Shown: positions 1-8,786 of the stretch, piece by piece
Layout of the letters: every line of letters begins with the position of its first letter
How positions within the stretch are numbered: position 1 is the first letter of the stretch
Source of the DNA: Clostridiales bacterium GWF2_38_85
GTDB lineage: Bacteria > Bacillota > Clostridia > Oscillospirales > CAG-382
Direction of reading: 5' to 3'
Assembly: GCA_001797275.1 (NCBI GenBank)
Contig: MGOY01000031.1
Location: 20,684-84,683 of the forward strand
DNA length: 64,000 nt
Position numbers and translations under genes: made by a program
The notes under the pieces: model-generated
Told to the model about the DNA's origin: nothing
What the model saw: only the letters and a program-made list of their open reading frames with translations
The model's database searches: none

Positions 1-1
1 A

Positions 2-169
2 TGCTCGGAATATGGAAAGGGTTTGCCGGACTTAAAAGGTGGTTATTATTATAATTTTCAAATACATTATCTCAAAAATCGATGGAGACTACGCCCATTT
101 GAAAAGAATCGATATAGAAAAGGTATAAAGCGGTTGTTTGAGAATTTTGAATATAGTACCATTAAATAA
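2..169 (+). CDS. C-terminal end of an unknown protein (cut by window edge)
   Basis: An open frame enters from the left edge and ends at a TAA at 167-169, giving about 55 basic, aromatic-rich residues. A hairpin with terminator character follows 13 bases later, which is the main reason to think this is a real 3' end. No family is recognised. The other two forward frames stop sooner. Without the upstream sequence nothing can be said about function. Confidence 0.35.
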   Translation, partial: CSEYGKGLPDLKGGYYYNFQIHYLKNRWRLRPFEKNRYRKGIKRLFENFEYSTIK

Positions 170-182
170 AAATTAGCATAAT

Positions 183-217
183 TATCCCCTCGATTCAAAT
201 AATGATTCGAGGGGATA
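183..217 (+). terminator. Hairpin terminator after the left-edge gene
   Basis: An 11-bp perfect stem (TATCCCCTCGA / TCGAGGGGATA) with a 13-base loop lies just after the stop codon at 169. The bases after it (TTCATTTATTA) are T-rich but there is no long T run, so strength is uncertain. Confidence 0.55.
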
Positions 218-329
218 TTCATTTATTACGATTATTCCTTTTCTTTGCTTTTATATCGAAAGTCGGATACTTTTAAAATTCATCTTTCTAAACTTTACAC
301 TTTTTCTAAATATAGCACCTTATTACGTC

Positions 330-358
330 TTGAATTAAAGCAGACTGCATGTTATACT
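330..358 (+). promoter_or_regulatory. Vegetative promoter of the GHL10 gene
   Basis: TTGAAT at 330-335 and TATACT at 353-358 are separated by 17 bases and lie 41 bases before the ATG at 399. Confidence 0.6.
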
Positions 359-398
359 TATTGTATTAATAATGACAAGAACATGAGGTATTACAGTA

Positions 399-2813
399 AT
401 GACAATTAAAAAAGTATTGGTTTTTATGTTACTTGCGGCACTGGTGCTGCCAGTGATGGTAATCAGTGGTATGGCAGTTGAAAGCGGGGCGGAGCTTGTG
501 TGTTTTATAGACGGCGAAAACGTTACACGCTGGGCGGATACATCGGTTGTATACCGCAAAAAAGCGAATACAGAACAGAACGAATGGGGTTATAATGTAG
601 TCGTCGGAGCTGATGGCAAGGTGATGAAACTTATAGATTCCGGAGATACATCGGGTAAGAATCTTTTTATTCCCGAAGACGGAATGGTAGTTTCCGCAAC
701 AGGAACTAAAATCGAATGGCTGAAGACAAATATCGTTGCCGGTGATTATGTTTACTACGACAGCATTTCTTCGAGAGTGCTTGTCTCGAAGGACGGCGAG
801 TTCTCCCCGTTTTATGAGGTAGGTCATACAATAACCGGCTTTAATCAGGTCAGATATGCTTCGACCTTTATTATCTACAACAAATCCGGTAATCAAACCG
901 GTACAAACGGTTATGGTTATGAGGTTTCGGTAAACAGCGAGGGAACGATTATATCGGCAGGCGGAAATGACAATACGGTTCCCGACAGCGGATATGTTAT
1001 ATCTGCAATCGAACCGGCAGATAAAGAATTTCTAAAGATGTATGGCATTGTCGGCGCAAGTGCAGTTATCGGCAGTGATAAAAAAACAGTTATAATATCA
1101 TATAATTCAGAAAACCTCAGAAAATCGGTTCAATTGAGAATAGAAGGGTTAAATACAAAAATATCGGGTGCTAAGGCTTCATACATGCAGATCGATTATG
1201 ATGAGCTTGAATCAAAAATTACAAGCTTCGAAATCATTTCAGATTACGCTTCAATCACATTGCAGAAGAGAAATAAGCTCTTTGAAGAAATAGATGCTGT
1301 CGGATATGAAATCAGTGAATCACCGGCGGTTGAGCTTCGCGGAATCTGGCATGAAACAGTGGAAACAACTGTCGCAGGTGTTCAGAAGGTAGTCAGTGAT
1401 TTAAAAGCAGCCGGTATAAATCAATTAAATCTCGGAATTTCAAGCGGATATAATACAATACTTCCGCTTGTCGACGATTTCCCCTTCAAGCAGAAAGCAT
1501 CTCTCAGGGGTGTTGACATATTGCAGGCATATGTTGATGAATGTGAAAAAGCAGGAATCGAGCTTATTGTCAGCGTTGCAATATTCAGAAACAGCGCAGG
1601 TGCTTCTACAATAAAACCCGAATGGCTTACAAAATCAAACGGCGTTGAATCTGCTGAGGACGAATCACAGTATTTCTTCAATCCCGCAAATAACGAATAT
1701 CGTGAATACATAAAAAGATATCTGCTTTTCATAATTGAGAATTACGAGATAGACGGACTGCAGTTGGATTACATCAGATATCCCGGAACTGTCGGCGGTA
1801 TCGATTATGGCTATGATGATTTGACGAAGTCGATGTTCGCAGAAAAATACAATGTCGATGCAAGTATAGTCGATGAAATAGCAACCCGGCAGAGCAGCCA
1901 TAGTATGTGGAGTCAATGGATTGAGTTCAAGGTAGAGCTTGTTACCTCCTTTGTTGAGGAGATCAGACTGTTGACCACAACCATCCGCCCGGATATATAC
2001 CTCTCGGCCGCTGTCGCAAGCGATACTCGTCTGTCGACCTATTGCCAGGACACAGAGAAATGGATGCAGGACGGATTGCTTGACGCTATTTACCCGATGA
2101 CATACGGTGAGGGTGTTCTCAGCAGCAGACTTGACACATTTGCAGGCTTCACAGGCGAAAGCGCATACTTATTTATGGGAAGCGGTTCGTACATGACCTT
2201 GTCAGATGCTGAAACCTATAAACAGACAATTGATTCGAGATACAACGCTGACGGAGTTTGTTTTTTCGAGTATTTCAGCTACCTTGCACACGGTTATTCG
2301 AAATTTTTGCTTCAGAACGCATTCAAGACACCGGCACTGACACCAACCCTCAGTTCAACCGAAGCGGTAAAAGCACAGATTGAATATGCCGCAAAGCGTA
2401 TAAATGATGTAATTGTTCCTTATGAAGGCATAACACAGGACAAAGCTACTCAGATTATCGACAGCCTTGATGCTTTGAGCGGCGATATAACAATTGAGAA
2501 AACAGACGCCGCGATTGAAGCTATAAACGCAATAATTGAAGGTACTGACAGCGAAATTGCTATACAAGCTGACCTTGCAAAGCTCAGAAAGATAATCCTG
2601 CTGTCAAAGGACGCGGCAAAAGCGGCTTATCCGGGAATTGACAAGGATGAAAGCACAGTCGAAAGCGAAGCAGAATCAGAAGCTGCGACATCAGGCGTTG
2701 AATCTCAGGCAGACAAAACAAAATCAAATTTCCCATTACCCTTGATTATAGCAATCGGCGCGGTCATAGTTGCCGCAGGTGTTGTATTTGTTATAAAGAA
2801 AAAGAAGAAATAG
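399..2813 (+). CDS. Membrane-anchored GHL10-type glycoside hydrolase-like protein
   Basis: This 804-residue exported protein starts with a signal peptide (about 1-27) and ends with a membrane helix (about 779-799) followed by a lysine tail, so it is probably anchored outside the cell. Residues 31-133 and 141-236 look like two copies of one module (each has a WGY/GYGYEV segment, then an aspartate/glycine turn and a 'GMVVSA'/'GYVISA' strand). Residues about 312-640 match the family 10-like (GHL10) TIM barrel: ELRGIWHET at the start, then DGLQLDYIRYP and DAIYPMTYG. Such barrels act on cell-wall or environmental glycans; the substrate here is not known. A GAGG ribosome site at 385-388 supports the ATG at 399. 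The gene is followed after 35 bases by the HD-GYP gene on the same strand. Confidence 0.8.
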   Translation: MTIKKVLVFMLLAALVLPVMVISGMAVESGAELVCFIDGENVTRWADTSVVYRKKANTEQNEWGYNVVVGADGKVMKLIDSGDTSGKNLFIPEDGMVVSATGTKIEWLKTNIVAGDYVYYDSISSRVLVSKDGEFSPFYEVGHTITGFNQVRYASTFIIYNKSGNQTGTNGYGYEVSVNSEGTIISAGGNDNTVPDSGYVISAIEPADKEFLKMYGIVGASAVIGSDKKTVIISYNSENLRKSVQLRIEGLNTKISGAKASYMQIDYDELESKITSFEIISDYASITLQKRNKLFEEIDAVGYEISESPAVELRGIWHETVETTVAGVQKVVSDLKAAGINQLNLGISSGYNTILPLVDDFPFKQKASLRGVDILQAYVDECEKAGIELIVSVAIFRNSAGASTIKPEWLTKSNGVESAEDESQYFFNPANNEYREYIKRYLLFIIENYEIDGLQLDYIRYPGTVGGIDYGYDDLTKSMFAEKYNVDASIVDEIATRQSSHSMWSQWIEFKVELVTSFVEEIRLLTTTIRPDIYLSAAVASDTRLSTYCQDTEKWMQDGLLDAIYPMTYGEGVLSSRLDTFAGFTGESAYLFMGSGSYMTLSDAETYKQTIDSRYNADGVCFFEYFSYLAHGYSKFLLQNAFKTPALTPTLSSTEAVKAQIEYAAKRINDVIVPYEGITQDKATQIIDSLDALSGDITIEKTDAAIEAINAIIEGTDSEIAIQADLAKLRKIILLSKDAAKAAYPGIDKDESTVESEAESEAATSGVESQADKTKSNFPLPLIIAIGAVIVAAGVVFVIKKKKK

Positions 2814-2848
2814 TGTGTATTATCCGGTGATGAACAGGGGGGGAATTT

Positions 2849-4108
2849 ATGGATAAAATCAGAATAAAACTATACGACTTTTTGCTTTGTATTTCAAAGG
2901 CGCAGGACCTTGTTTCGCATAAGCTCAACAATCACCAACAGATGGTTGCATATTTGTCCTACAAGCTCGTCGAGCAGCTGGATTTAAGCAGTGTCGCATG
3001 CCAGAGAATTTTTATGGCAGGGCTTGTTCATGACATTGGCTCGCTGTCAAGCAACGAAAAGCTGGAGATTGTTGAAGCTGAAACGCCGAACATAAACAGC
3101 CATGCCTTCAGAGGTGCGAAGCTTATCGACTGTTTTAAGCCAACACAGGAAATCTCTGATATGATAAGGTATCACCATATTCCTTGGGAAAACGGAAAAG
3201 GCAGATACTGTAAAGACAATGAAATACCGCTTGAAAGTCATATTCTGCATCTGGCTGACAGGGTTTGTGTCAAAATAAAGCCTGCCGAAAACATACTTGT
3301 TCAGATACCGCAGGTGATTGCCGAAATAAAGCAGAATGCAGGAATACAGTTCAATCCTGGTGCTGTCGCGGCATTGGAGATGCTTGCCCAAAAAGAAAGT
3401 GTTTGGCTTGATCTGATATCAAAGAATCCAGCCGATACGCTGCCCGATGTTCTTGCCGCAGAAAGCTTTATTTTAGGAATCAATGATATAATAGACCTGT
3501 CACAGATGTTTTCCCAGATCATAGACTTCAGAAGCAAATTCACTGCAAGGCATTCCGCAGGTGTGGCAAATACCGCAAAAATGCTTGCCGAGCTTGTAGG
3601 CTTTTCACCATACGAGTGTAAGCTGATGCTTGTTGCCGGGCACCTTCACGATATCGGCAAGCTTGCGATAAGCAACGATATTCTTGAAAAGCCGGGGAAG
3701 CTTGACGACAGTGAAACCAAGATAATGCGAACCCATACCTATTATACATACCGTCTGTTGGAGCCGATAAATGAATTCAAGGTTATAAACGAATGGGCTT
3801 CCTTCCATCACGAAAGGTTGGACGGCAACGGATATCCCTTTCACCTTAACGACAGCTATCTGTCATATGGCTCACGGATTATGGCTGTTGCGGATGTGTT
3901 TACAGCTATAACAGAAAACCGCCCCTATCGGGTAGGGATGGAAGACAGCAAAGCAATGAAAGTGCTGAAAAATATGGTCACTGACAAGGCTCTGGACAGG
4001 AATGTAACCGAAATTCTGCTCGATAACTTTACCGAGATCAACAAAATGCGTGCAGAAGCTCAGGCTGCTGCCAAGGCAAGATACGAGCAATTTATGAAGC
4101 TGAAATAA
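2849..4108 (+). CDS. Double HD / HD-GYP domain protein
   Basis: The 419-residue protein has no signal peptide and carries two HD-type metal phosphohydrolase domains. The first (about 25-140) keeps HD at 61-62, HH at 109-110 and an Asp near 137 but has no GYP motif. The second (about 225-375) keeps HDIGK at 267-271, HH at 320-321 and DGNGYP at 325-330, the HD-GYP signature of cyclic-di-GMP phosphodiesterases. Cyclic-di-GMP hydrolysis is therefore likely for the C-terminal domain; the N-terminal domain may be regulatory or act on another nucleotide. A run of Gs at 2837-2843 is the ribosome site. It is likely co-transcribed with the preceding GHL10 gene. Confidence 0.85.
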   Translation: MDKIRIKLYDFLLCISKAQDLVSHKLNNHQQMVAYLSYKLVEQLDLSSVACQRIFMAGLVHDIGSLSSNEKLEIVEAETPNINSHAFRGAKLIDCFKPTQEISDMIRYHHIPWENGKGRYCKDNEIPLESHILHLADRVCVKIKPAENILVQIPQVIAEIKQNAGIQFNPGAVAALEMLAQKESVWLDLISKNPADTLPDVLAAESFILGINDIIDLSQMFSQIIDFRSKFTARHSAGVANTAKMLAELVGFSPYECKLMLVAGHLHDIGKLAISNDILEKPGKLDDSETKIMRTHTYYTYRLLEPINEFKVINEWASFHHERLDGNGYPFHLNDSYLSYGSRIMAVADVFTAITENRPYRVGMEDSKAMKVLKNMVTDKALDRNVTEILLDNFTEINKMRAEAQAAAKARYEQFMKLK

Positions 4109-4141
4109 TAATGTTTCTAAATCGAATTAATATAACAACAA

Positions 4142-4161
4142 CGCTCGGGAAATCCCGAGCG
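4142..4161 (+). terminator. GC-rich hairpin after the HD-GYP gene
   Basis: A 9-bp perfect stem CGCTCGGGA / TCCCGAGCG closes a two-base loop 33 bases after the stop codon. It is followed by A residues, not T, so it may stabilise the 3' end more than terminate. Confidence 0.45.
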
Positions 4162-4258
4162 AAAAACATTTTATACAAACGGTTTACTTAATAAGTGAAT
4201 CTCAACTTTTTTCTATTCTATAATTTTATAAAACCAATGAACTTTTTACTCCTTTAAA

Positions 4259-4302
4259 CGACTATAACCATTGATGATTCAGATCATCAATGGTTATAGT
4301 CG
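4259..4302. promoter_or_regulatory. Perfect 20-bp inverted repeat before the sigma factor gene
   Basis: Two perfect 20-base arms (CGACTATAACCATTGATGAT and its complement) are separated by the four bases TCAG. The palindrome ends 10 bases before the AAGGAA ribosome site and 23 bases before the ATG at 4326. It has no T tract. It could be an operator for this gene, a transcript hairpin, or a terminator for the upstream unit. Confidence 0.7.
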
Positions 4303-4325
4303 AAAGTACTTTCAAAGGAACCAAT

Positions 4326-5960
4326 ATGGACAACAACTATGATTTAACCGAATATGTTGACAAACTGTATTCTGTCGCTGTCAGCAAAGCACAGGATTCA
4401 TTTGTTGCAGAGGATATTACGCAGGAAGCCTTGCTTGCAGCGTTAATCGGGTTGTCACGCGGTCAGAAGCCGGATAATCTCTGGGCGTGGCTTGTTCGGA
4501 TTCTGTCAAACAAATATTGCGATTATCTTCGCGACAAATACAACAAACCTCAGATAAGCTTTGACGATTATCAGTTCGATATTGCTGATGATAATGATTT
4601 TTATGCGAATGATGAATATACTGGGCAGCTTGAAGCTGTACGGCGCGAGCTTGGCTTTTTGGCGAAAACCCACCGTGAAGTGATGGTGCGGTTTTATATG
4701 CACGGTCATTCGATAGAAAAAATCGCGAAAGATCTGAGCATTCCCCTCGGCACAGTTAAAAGCAGGTTGAATACAGGGCGAAAGCATATAAGAGAAAGAG
4801 TAAACGAGATGGAAAATTACACAAAACAAAGCTATGAACCGGATATACTGAGAATGTCATGTTCGGGTGGAGTCGGACTTAACGATGAACCATTTTCACT
4901 TGTAGACGAAAAAGACAAACTGACACAGAACGTGCTGATTCTTGCATATGAAAAGCCGGTAACAGAAACTGAGCTTGCAAAATCCCTTGGTGTACCGGTT
5001 GTTTTCATTGAGCCAATCGTTGAAAAAATGATTGACGGAGAGCTGATGAAACGCACTGAGAGCGGGAAAATATACACAGATTTTATTATTTACACTGAAA
5101 AAGACCGTAAAACCACTTTTTCAAAGCAGCTTGAAACGGTTGATAAGAACTTTGACCTGTTTTGGGTTGAAATAGAAAAGGCTCTTTCGGAGCTTCGTGA
5201 AAAGGAATATTACAAAAGGCAAACCGAACACGCAAAGTCAAAGCTTGAATTGCATTTTTGTATAGATCTACTTATGGGCGGATGTATAGATGTACGCAAT
5301 GAAGTCACAGGAATTATGCCGTATTCCGATTATCCATACCGTAAGAACGGCGGCAGATGGTTTGCCATGGGACAGCAGTATCCACCGGATTATGATTATA
5401 AAAACGACAAAGACTTCTGGAAATATTCTATTTCCGGAGAAGCAGGAACCGAAATAAGAAATTTCCGTGATGCTAAATATCTTGAACTCCGCAAGTATGA
5501 TACCGAACTTGGTTCCTATCCAAACTGCTATTTCAGAGCGGATTATATAAAATGGTTCTATGAGCTGCTTACCAATGTTGCACACGAGGATTCAGCTGTA
5601 GGAGACAATGTTCTCGAAGCAGCAGAGGATTTTATTACAAGCGGAATATTGAAGAAAGATGACGCTGTTACTCTTAACATCCCGATATTATCACACGAGG
5701 AATATCATGACGAAAAGCGGCTTTCTGCAACTCACCATGAAAAATTGAGCAAGGATATTCATGATATCATGATAAAATTATTCGACAATGGCTATGTCAG
5801 GCTGCAGAGCCATTTGAAAAGTGTGCCGAAATGGCAGCAGTATATGTACTGCGGCGACAGTGTACCAATGGCAGTAATTCACAAGGCAATTGAAAAGGGT
5901 ATGTTCCTAAAAGATTTTGATTATCCTATCCCTGCATCTATACTTGTTATTGATAAATAG
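4326..5960 (+). CDS. ECF-type RNA polymerase sigma factor with long C-terminal extension
   Basis: The 544-residue protein begins with sigma-70 region 2 (about 8-75, DITQEALLAAL and the DYLRDKY segment) and region 4 (about 100-160, with the helix-turn-helix IAKDLSIPLGTVKSRL). A typical ECF factor would stop near residue 180. Here another 380 residues follow: a part resembling a winged helix at about 195-250 and then about 290 residues of unknown fold, rich in Tyr, Trp and charged residues. ECF factors with fused C-terminal domains are known and often use them in place of an anti-sigma factor. The ATG at 4326 is preferred over an in-frame ATG at 4290, which lies inside the 20-bp palindrome, because AAGGAA sits at 4315-4320. 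The signal sensed is not known. Confidence 0.82.
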   Translation: MDNNYDLTEYVDKLYSVAVSKAQDSFVAEDITQEALLAALIGLSRGQKPDNLWAWLVRILSNKYCDYLRDKYNKPQISFDDYQFDIADDNDFYANDEYTGQLEAVRRELGFLAKTHREVMVRFYMHGHSIEKIAKDLSIPLGTVKSRLNTGRKHIRERVNEMENYTKQSYEPDILRMSCSGGVGLNDEPFSLVDEKDKLTQNVLILAYEKPVTETELAKSLGVPVVFIEPIVEKMIDGELMKRTESGKIYTDFIIYTEKDRKTTFSKQLETVDKNFDLFWVEIEKALSELREKEYYKRQTEHAKSKLELHFCIDLLMGGCIDVRNEVTGIMPYSDYPYRKNGGRWFAMGQQYPPDYDYKNDKDFWKYSISGEAGTEIRNFRDAKYLELRKYDTELGSYPNCYFRADYIKWFYELLTNVAHEDSAVGDNVLEAAEDFITSGILKKDDAVTLNIPILSHEEYHDEKRLSATHHEKLSKDIHDIMIKLFDNGYVRLQSHLKSVPKWQQYMYCGDSVPMAVIHKAIEKGMFLKDFDYPIPASILVIDK

Positions 5961-6006
5961 TATTGGTTACCATAAGAAATGATATATTTATATCCCTAAT
6001 TAGTAC

Positions 6007-6044
6007 AAAAGCTTACGCCCGGGAAATCCCGGCGTAAGCTTTTG
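6007..6044 (+). terminator. Terminator after the sigma factor gene
   Basis: A strong stem (AAAAGCTTACGCC... / ...GGCGTAAGCTTTT, with one bulged C) is followed by TTTTGTCTGTATTATTTTT. It may also terminate minus-strand transcription of the remnant at 6051. Confidence 0.8.
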
Positions 6045-6050
6045 TCTGTA

Positions 6051-6360
6051 TTATTTTTCAAGCTCGAACAGCATTACATGGATAATACCTGCTATTGAGT
6101 TTATTTCGCTTGAGTTGTAAACAAAATCAAAGGTCTTTGCTTGGGGAGTAACCTGTTGTGCAAGTGTTAAAATATCTTCGATAGCGATTAAGTTCGAAAC
6201 TCCGGTGATATTTTATCTGTCTTATCGAATGCTTCGACAAGCTCGGAATAATAGGGTTGCTGACAGCCGAGAAAATAATCGGAATTTCGGTTGTTGCGTT
6301 TGTACAAGTATAGCATGAGGAGTGTTTCAATAAACAGAAAGTGATGATTGAATTCATAAA
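6051..6360 (-). pseudogene. Decayed gene of unknown family with a frameshift
   Basis: On the minus strand two reading frames together look like one protein end. An upstream part runs through YLYKRNNRNSDYFLGCQQ and SELVEAFDKTDKI. After a one-base shift near 6206 it continues as TGVSNLIAIEDILTLAQQ to FELEK and a stop at 6051-6053. The second half has the composition of a real protein but no start of its own. The upstream limit is unclear. No family is recognised; this is a remnant, or a sequencing error in a small gene. Confidence 0.45.
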
Positions 6361-6451
6361 AAACAGACTCAATAAGTAATTGAATCAATAATAATACCAC
6401 ATATATAAACAAAGTCAACTCGTTTTAATTTGAATAATTCAAAATCAAATA

Positions 6452-6482
6452 AACAGCTGCCCGTAACTACCGGACAGCTGTT
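6452..6482 (-). terminator. Terminator of the 64-residue gene
   Basis: AACAGCTG / CAGCTGTT with inner CCG/CGG pairs forms a hairpin just after the minus-strand stop at 6485, followed on that strand by a T-rich run. Confidence 0.65.
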
Positions 6483-6484
6483 AT

Positions 6485-6679
6485 TTACCCAATAAAGTTT
6501 GTGTTACCTTTGGCAAGCTGTTCAATAAAAGCTTGCATTTCATCTCTTGAACCTATAGATTGCGTCTGATTCAACACCTGTTGTTGTTGGTCTGTTGATA
6601 AATTTGTAAAGAATGACATAGCATTATAATTCTGTGCAAGAGCCATTCCAAAGCCTAAAGGCATATCATCTCTGTTCAT
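6485..6679 (-). CDS. Small conserved-type protein, function unknown
   Basis: This 64-residue Gln/Asn-rich soluble protein has a good ribosome site on the minus strand (AAAGGA about 7 bases before the ATG) and its own terminator. It has a central segment STDQQQQVLNQTQSIGSRDE followed by an amphipathic helix. Short proteins of this type are common in Clostridia, but no function is known to me. It stands alone between a decayed gene and the divergent MFS gene. Confidence 0.65.
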   Translation of the reverse strand: MNRDDMPLGFGMALAQNYNAMSFFTNLSTDQQQQVLNQTQSIGSRDEMQAFIEQLAKGNTNFIG

Positions 6680-6741
6680 TTTAAAATCCTTTCATTTTAT
6701 ATAAATAGTATATCCCGAATGTAAAAAATAAACCTAAACAA

Positions 6742-6770
6742 TTGACTTGTATATGTAACAGTGATATTAT
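6742..6770 (+). promoter_or_regulatory. Promoter of the MFS gene
   Basis: TTGACT at 6742-6747, 17-base spacer, TATTAT at 6765-6770. Confidence 0.65.
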
Positions 6771-6805
6771 AACGGATATAGAAACAAACAGAGGAAATGA
6801 TAAAT

Positions 6806-7993
6806 TTGAAAAAAGTAATTAAAATCGGATTCAGAAATATATTGCTTTTGGGGTTTGTGAGTTTCTTTTCCGATGTAAGTTCTGAAATGGTTTATCCATT
6901 GATACCATTGTATCTGACAGCAGTATTTGGTGCAACTCCTGCACTCGTTGGCGTTATTGAAGGTATTGCGGAAAGTGCAGCAAGTCTTCTTAAGGTTTTC
7001 AGCGGATATATAACCGATAAGTATAAATTAAAAAAACCTATCGCATTTTTGGGGTATGCAACAGGGCTGGTTTATAAACTCGCATTAGTTGCTGCCGGCT
7101 CATGGCTCGGAATACTGACTGCAAGAGTAATTGACAGAATAGGCAAGGGAATCAGAACATCACCGAGAGATGTGCTTGTTTCTGAAAACGCTGAGAACGG
7201 AAAAACCGGTCAGGCATTTGGAATTCACAAAGCGCTTGATATGGCTGGTTCGGCATTGGGTATATTCCTTGCTTTTATAATAATGAAAAGCAGCAGCTTT
7301 GATTTTAAAAGTCTGTTTCTTATCTCAATAATACCCGCTGCAATCGGACTTGTTTTAATGTTGCTTGTTAAAGAGAAAAAAGAAGCAAAGGTAGTCAAAG
7401 TTCGTGAGCCATTTTGGAAAAACATAAAGAAACTTGATAAAAATCTTAAATTGTTCTTGCTTGTTGCCTTGATATTCACACTCGGGAATTCATCGAATGC
7501 ATTCCTGCTTTTAAGAGCGAAGGATGTTGGATTCAATGATTCAAATGTGGTGCTTCTTTACCTGATATACAACATAGTCGCATCGTTGTTTGCAATTCCT
7601 TTCGGAAAACTTTCCGATAAAATCGGACGAAAAAAACTGTTGGTCGGCGGATACTTAGCATTTTCTGCTGTATATTGCGGATTTGCATTCGCAAATCATC
7701 AGATAACGCTTGTTGCTGCATTTATTATCTACGGTTTCTATACAGCAATGACAGCAGGTGTCGAGAGAGCTTTTATAACCGATATAGCACCGGAGGAAAT
7801 CAAAGGCACAGTGCTTGGCTTGCATCAGACTATAGTTGGTATTGCTCTTCTGCCAGCAAGTGTATTAGCCGGCTGGTTGTGGAGCATATTCGGCGCTACA
7901 GCTCCGTTCTTGTTCGGAAGTCTGCTTTCATTTAGTGCAGCGATTATACTTTTGTATTTTTTACAACAAATAAAAAAGAAAATTTCAATTTGA
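6806..7993 (+). CDS. MFS transporter
   Basis: A polytopic inner-membrane protein of about 395 residues with the usual 12 hydrophobic segments of the major facilitator superfamily. Motif-A-like loops appear in both halves: GYITDKYKLKKP near residue 70 and GKLSDKIGRKKLL near residue 270. RIGKGIRTSPRDVLVS near 120 is typical of a drug/sugar-efflux-like branch common in anaerobes. Substrate is unknown. The GAGGAA at 6791-6796 touches an ATG at 6797 but stands at a proper distance from the in-frame TTG at 6806, so TTG is the likelier start; the difference is three residues. It is a single-gene unit with its own promoter and terminator. Confidence 0.85.
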   Translation: MKKVIKIGFRNILLLGFVSFFSDVSSEMVYPLIPLYLTAVFGATPALVGVIEGIAESAASLLKVFSGYITDKYKLKKPIAFLGYATGLVYKLALVAAGSWLGILTARVIDRIGKGIRTSPRDVLVSENAENGKTGQAFGIHKALDMAGSALGIFLAFIIMKSSSFDFKSLFLISIIPAAIGLVLMLLVKEKKEAKVVKVREPFWKNIKKLDKNLKLFLLVALIFTLGNSSNAFLLLRAKDVGFNDSNVVLLYLIYNIVASLFAIPFGKLSDKIGRKKLLVGGYLAFSAVYCGFAFANHQITLVAAFIIYGFYTAMTAGVERAFITDIAPEEIKGTVLGLHQTIVGIALLPASVLAGWLWSIFGATAPFLFGSLLSFSAAIILLYFLQQIKKKISI

Positions 7994-8010
7994 TCTTTAA
8001 AAACAATCTG

Positions 8011-8046
8011 TCGCTTCTTGTATTTTTATATGGGAAGCGATTTTTT
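8011..8046 (+). terminator. Terminator of the MFS gene
   Basis: A 12-bp stem with wobble pairs (TCGCTTCTTGTA / TATGGGAAGCGA) is followed by TTTTTTCTTG. Confidence 0.8.
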
Positions 8047-8078
8047 CTTGTCTAATTTTAAATATTTTTATAAACCTA

Positions 8079-8107
8079 TTGCAATCAGAACAAATGTTTG
8101 ATATAAT
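8079..8107 (+). promoter_or_regulatory. Promoter of the effector-binding-like gene
   Basis: TTGCAA at 8079-8084, 17-base spacer, perfect TATAAT at 8102-8107. Confidence 0.7.
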
Positions 8108-8167
8108 ACAAACAGATGTTTGCTAACTGGGTTATATTTTTATATTTCAGAAAAGGATGGGTTAAAG

Positions 8168-8686
8168 ATGGTTGAAATTGTAAAGTGCTACAAAGAAAGC
8201 TGCCCTTCACTTAAATTTATCGGAAAGCGCTATACCGACAAAGATAGAGGCGCTGACGGTGGCTTCGGAAACAAATGGGGTGAATGGTTCAGTAAAAGCT
8301 GGTTCGATGAGATCGAAGAACTCGGTGTTGCTCCCGAAAACAATGATTCCTATTTCGGCTTAATGCGTCGTAAGGGCGAATTTGAGTATTGGATAGGGAT
8401 GTTTTTCTCAGAAAACACATCGGTTCCCGAAGGTTTCCAGTCAGTAATTGTTCCCGCCGGCGATGTCGGAGTTTGCTGGATTTACGGCAGCGAAGATAAT
8501 GGCGAAATATACGGACTTGAGCCTCACAATATGTGTGTTGCAAAAATCAAGGAATCGGGTTGGGAGCTTCAGCAGGATCCCTGGTTTTTCGAACGTTATA
8601 ACTGCCCACGCTACACAACCCGTGATGAAAAGGGAAATGTTATCTTAGATTATGGATTGTATATTATTAAAACGGCAGTTAAATAA
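8168..8686 (+). CDS. Effector-binding (GyrI-like) domain protein
   Basis: About 172 residues, soluble, rich in Trp, Gly and acidic residues. The pattern of a central EYWIGMFF strand, a VPEGFQSVIVPAGDVGVCW segment and a C-terminal PWFFERYNCPRY...DYGLYI tail fits the stand-alone GyrI-like/integron-associated effector-binding fold, which binds small molecules and in some cases hydrolyses or sequesters them. The assignment is by overall pattern and is not certain. The ATG at 8168 is preferred because AAAGG lies 11 bases before it; an in-frame ATG at 8120 has no ribosome site. No helix-turn-helix is present. Confidence 0.6.
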   Translation: MVEIVKCYKESCPSLKFIGKRYTDKDRGADGGFGNKWGEWFSKSWFDEIEELGVAPENNDSYFGLMRRKGEFEYWIGMFFSENTSVPEGFQSVIVPAGDVGVCWIYGSEDNGEIYGLEPHNMCVAKIKESGWELQQDPWFFERYNCPRYTTRDEKGNVILDYGLYIIKTAVK

Positions 8687-8701
8687 TACTTATTTATATG
8701 A

Positions 8702-8761
8702 CGGCAAAAAGTCCATAAGTCAAAGACTTTTCGACATCATACAATGAATATTTAATTGCCG
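8702..8761 (+). other. Structured intergenic element
   Basis: CGGCAA at 8702-8707 can pair with TTGCCG at 8756-8761, enclosing an inner hairpin AAAAGTC / GACTTTT. It lies between the effector-binding-like gene and the next operon. It could be part of the 5' leader of the gene at 8787 or the 3' end of the previous one. No known RNA family is recognised. Confidence 0.35.
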
Positions 8762-8786
8762 CATTAATAAATCGAAGGGGAAGTTT

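Noticed and set aside
4290..4325. Upstream ATG for the sigma factor gene
   Set aside because: It lies in the right arm of the 20-bp palindrome and lacks a ribosome site, while AAGGAA precedes the ATG at 4326.
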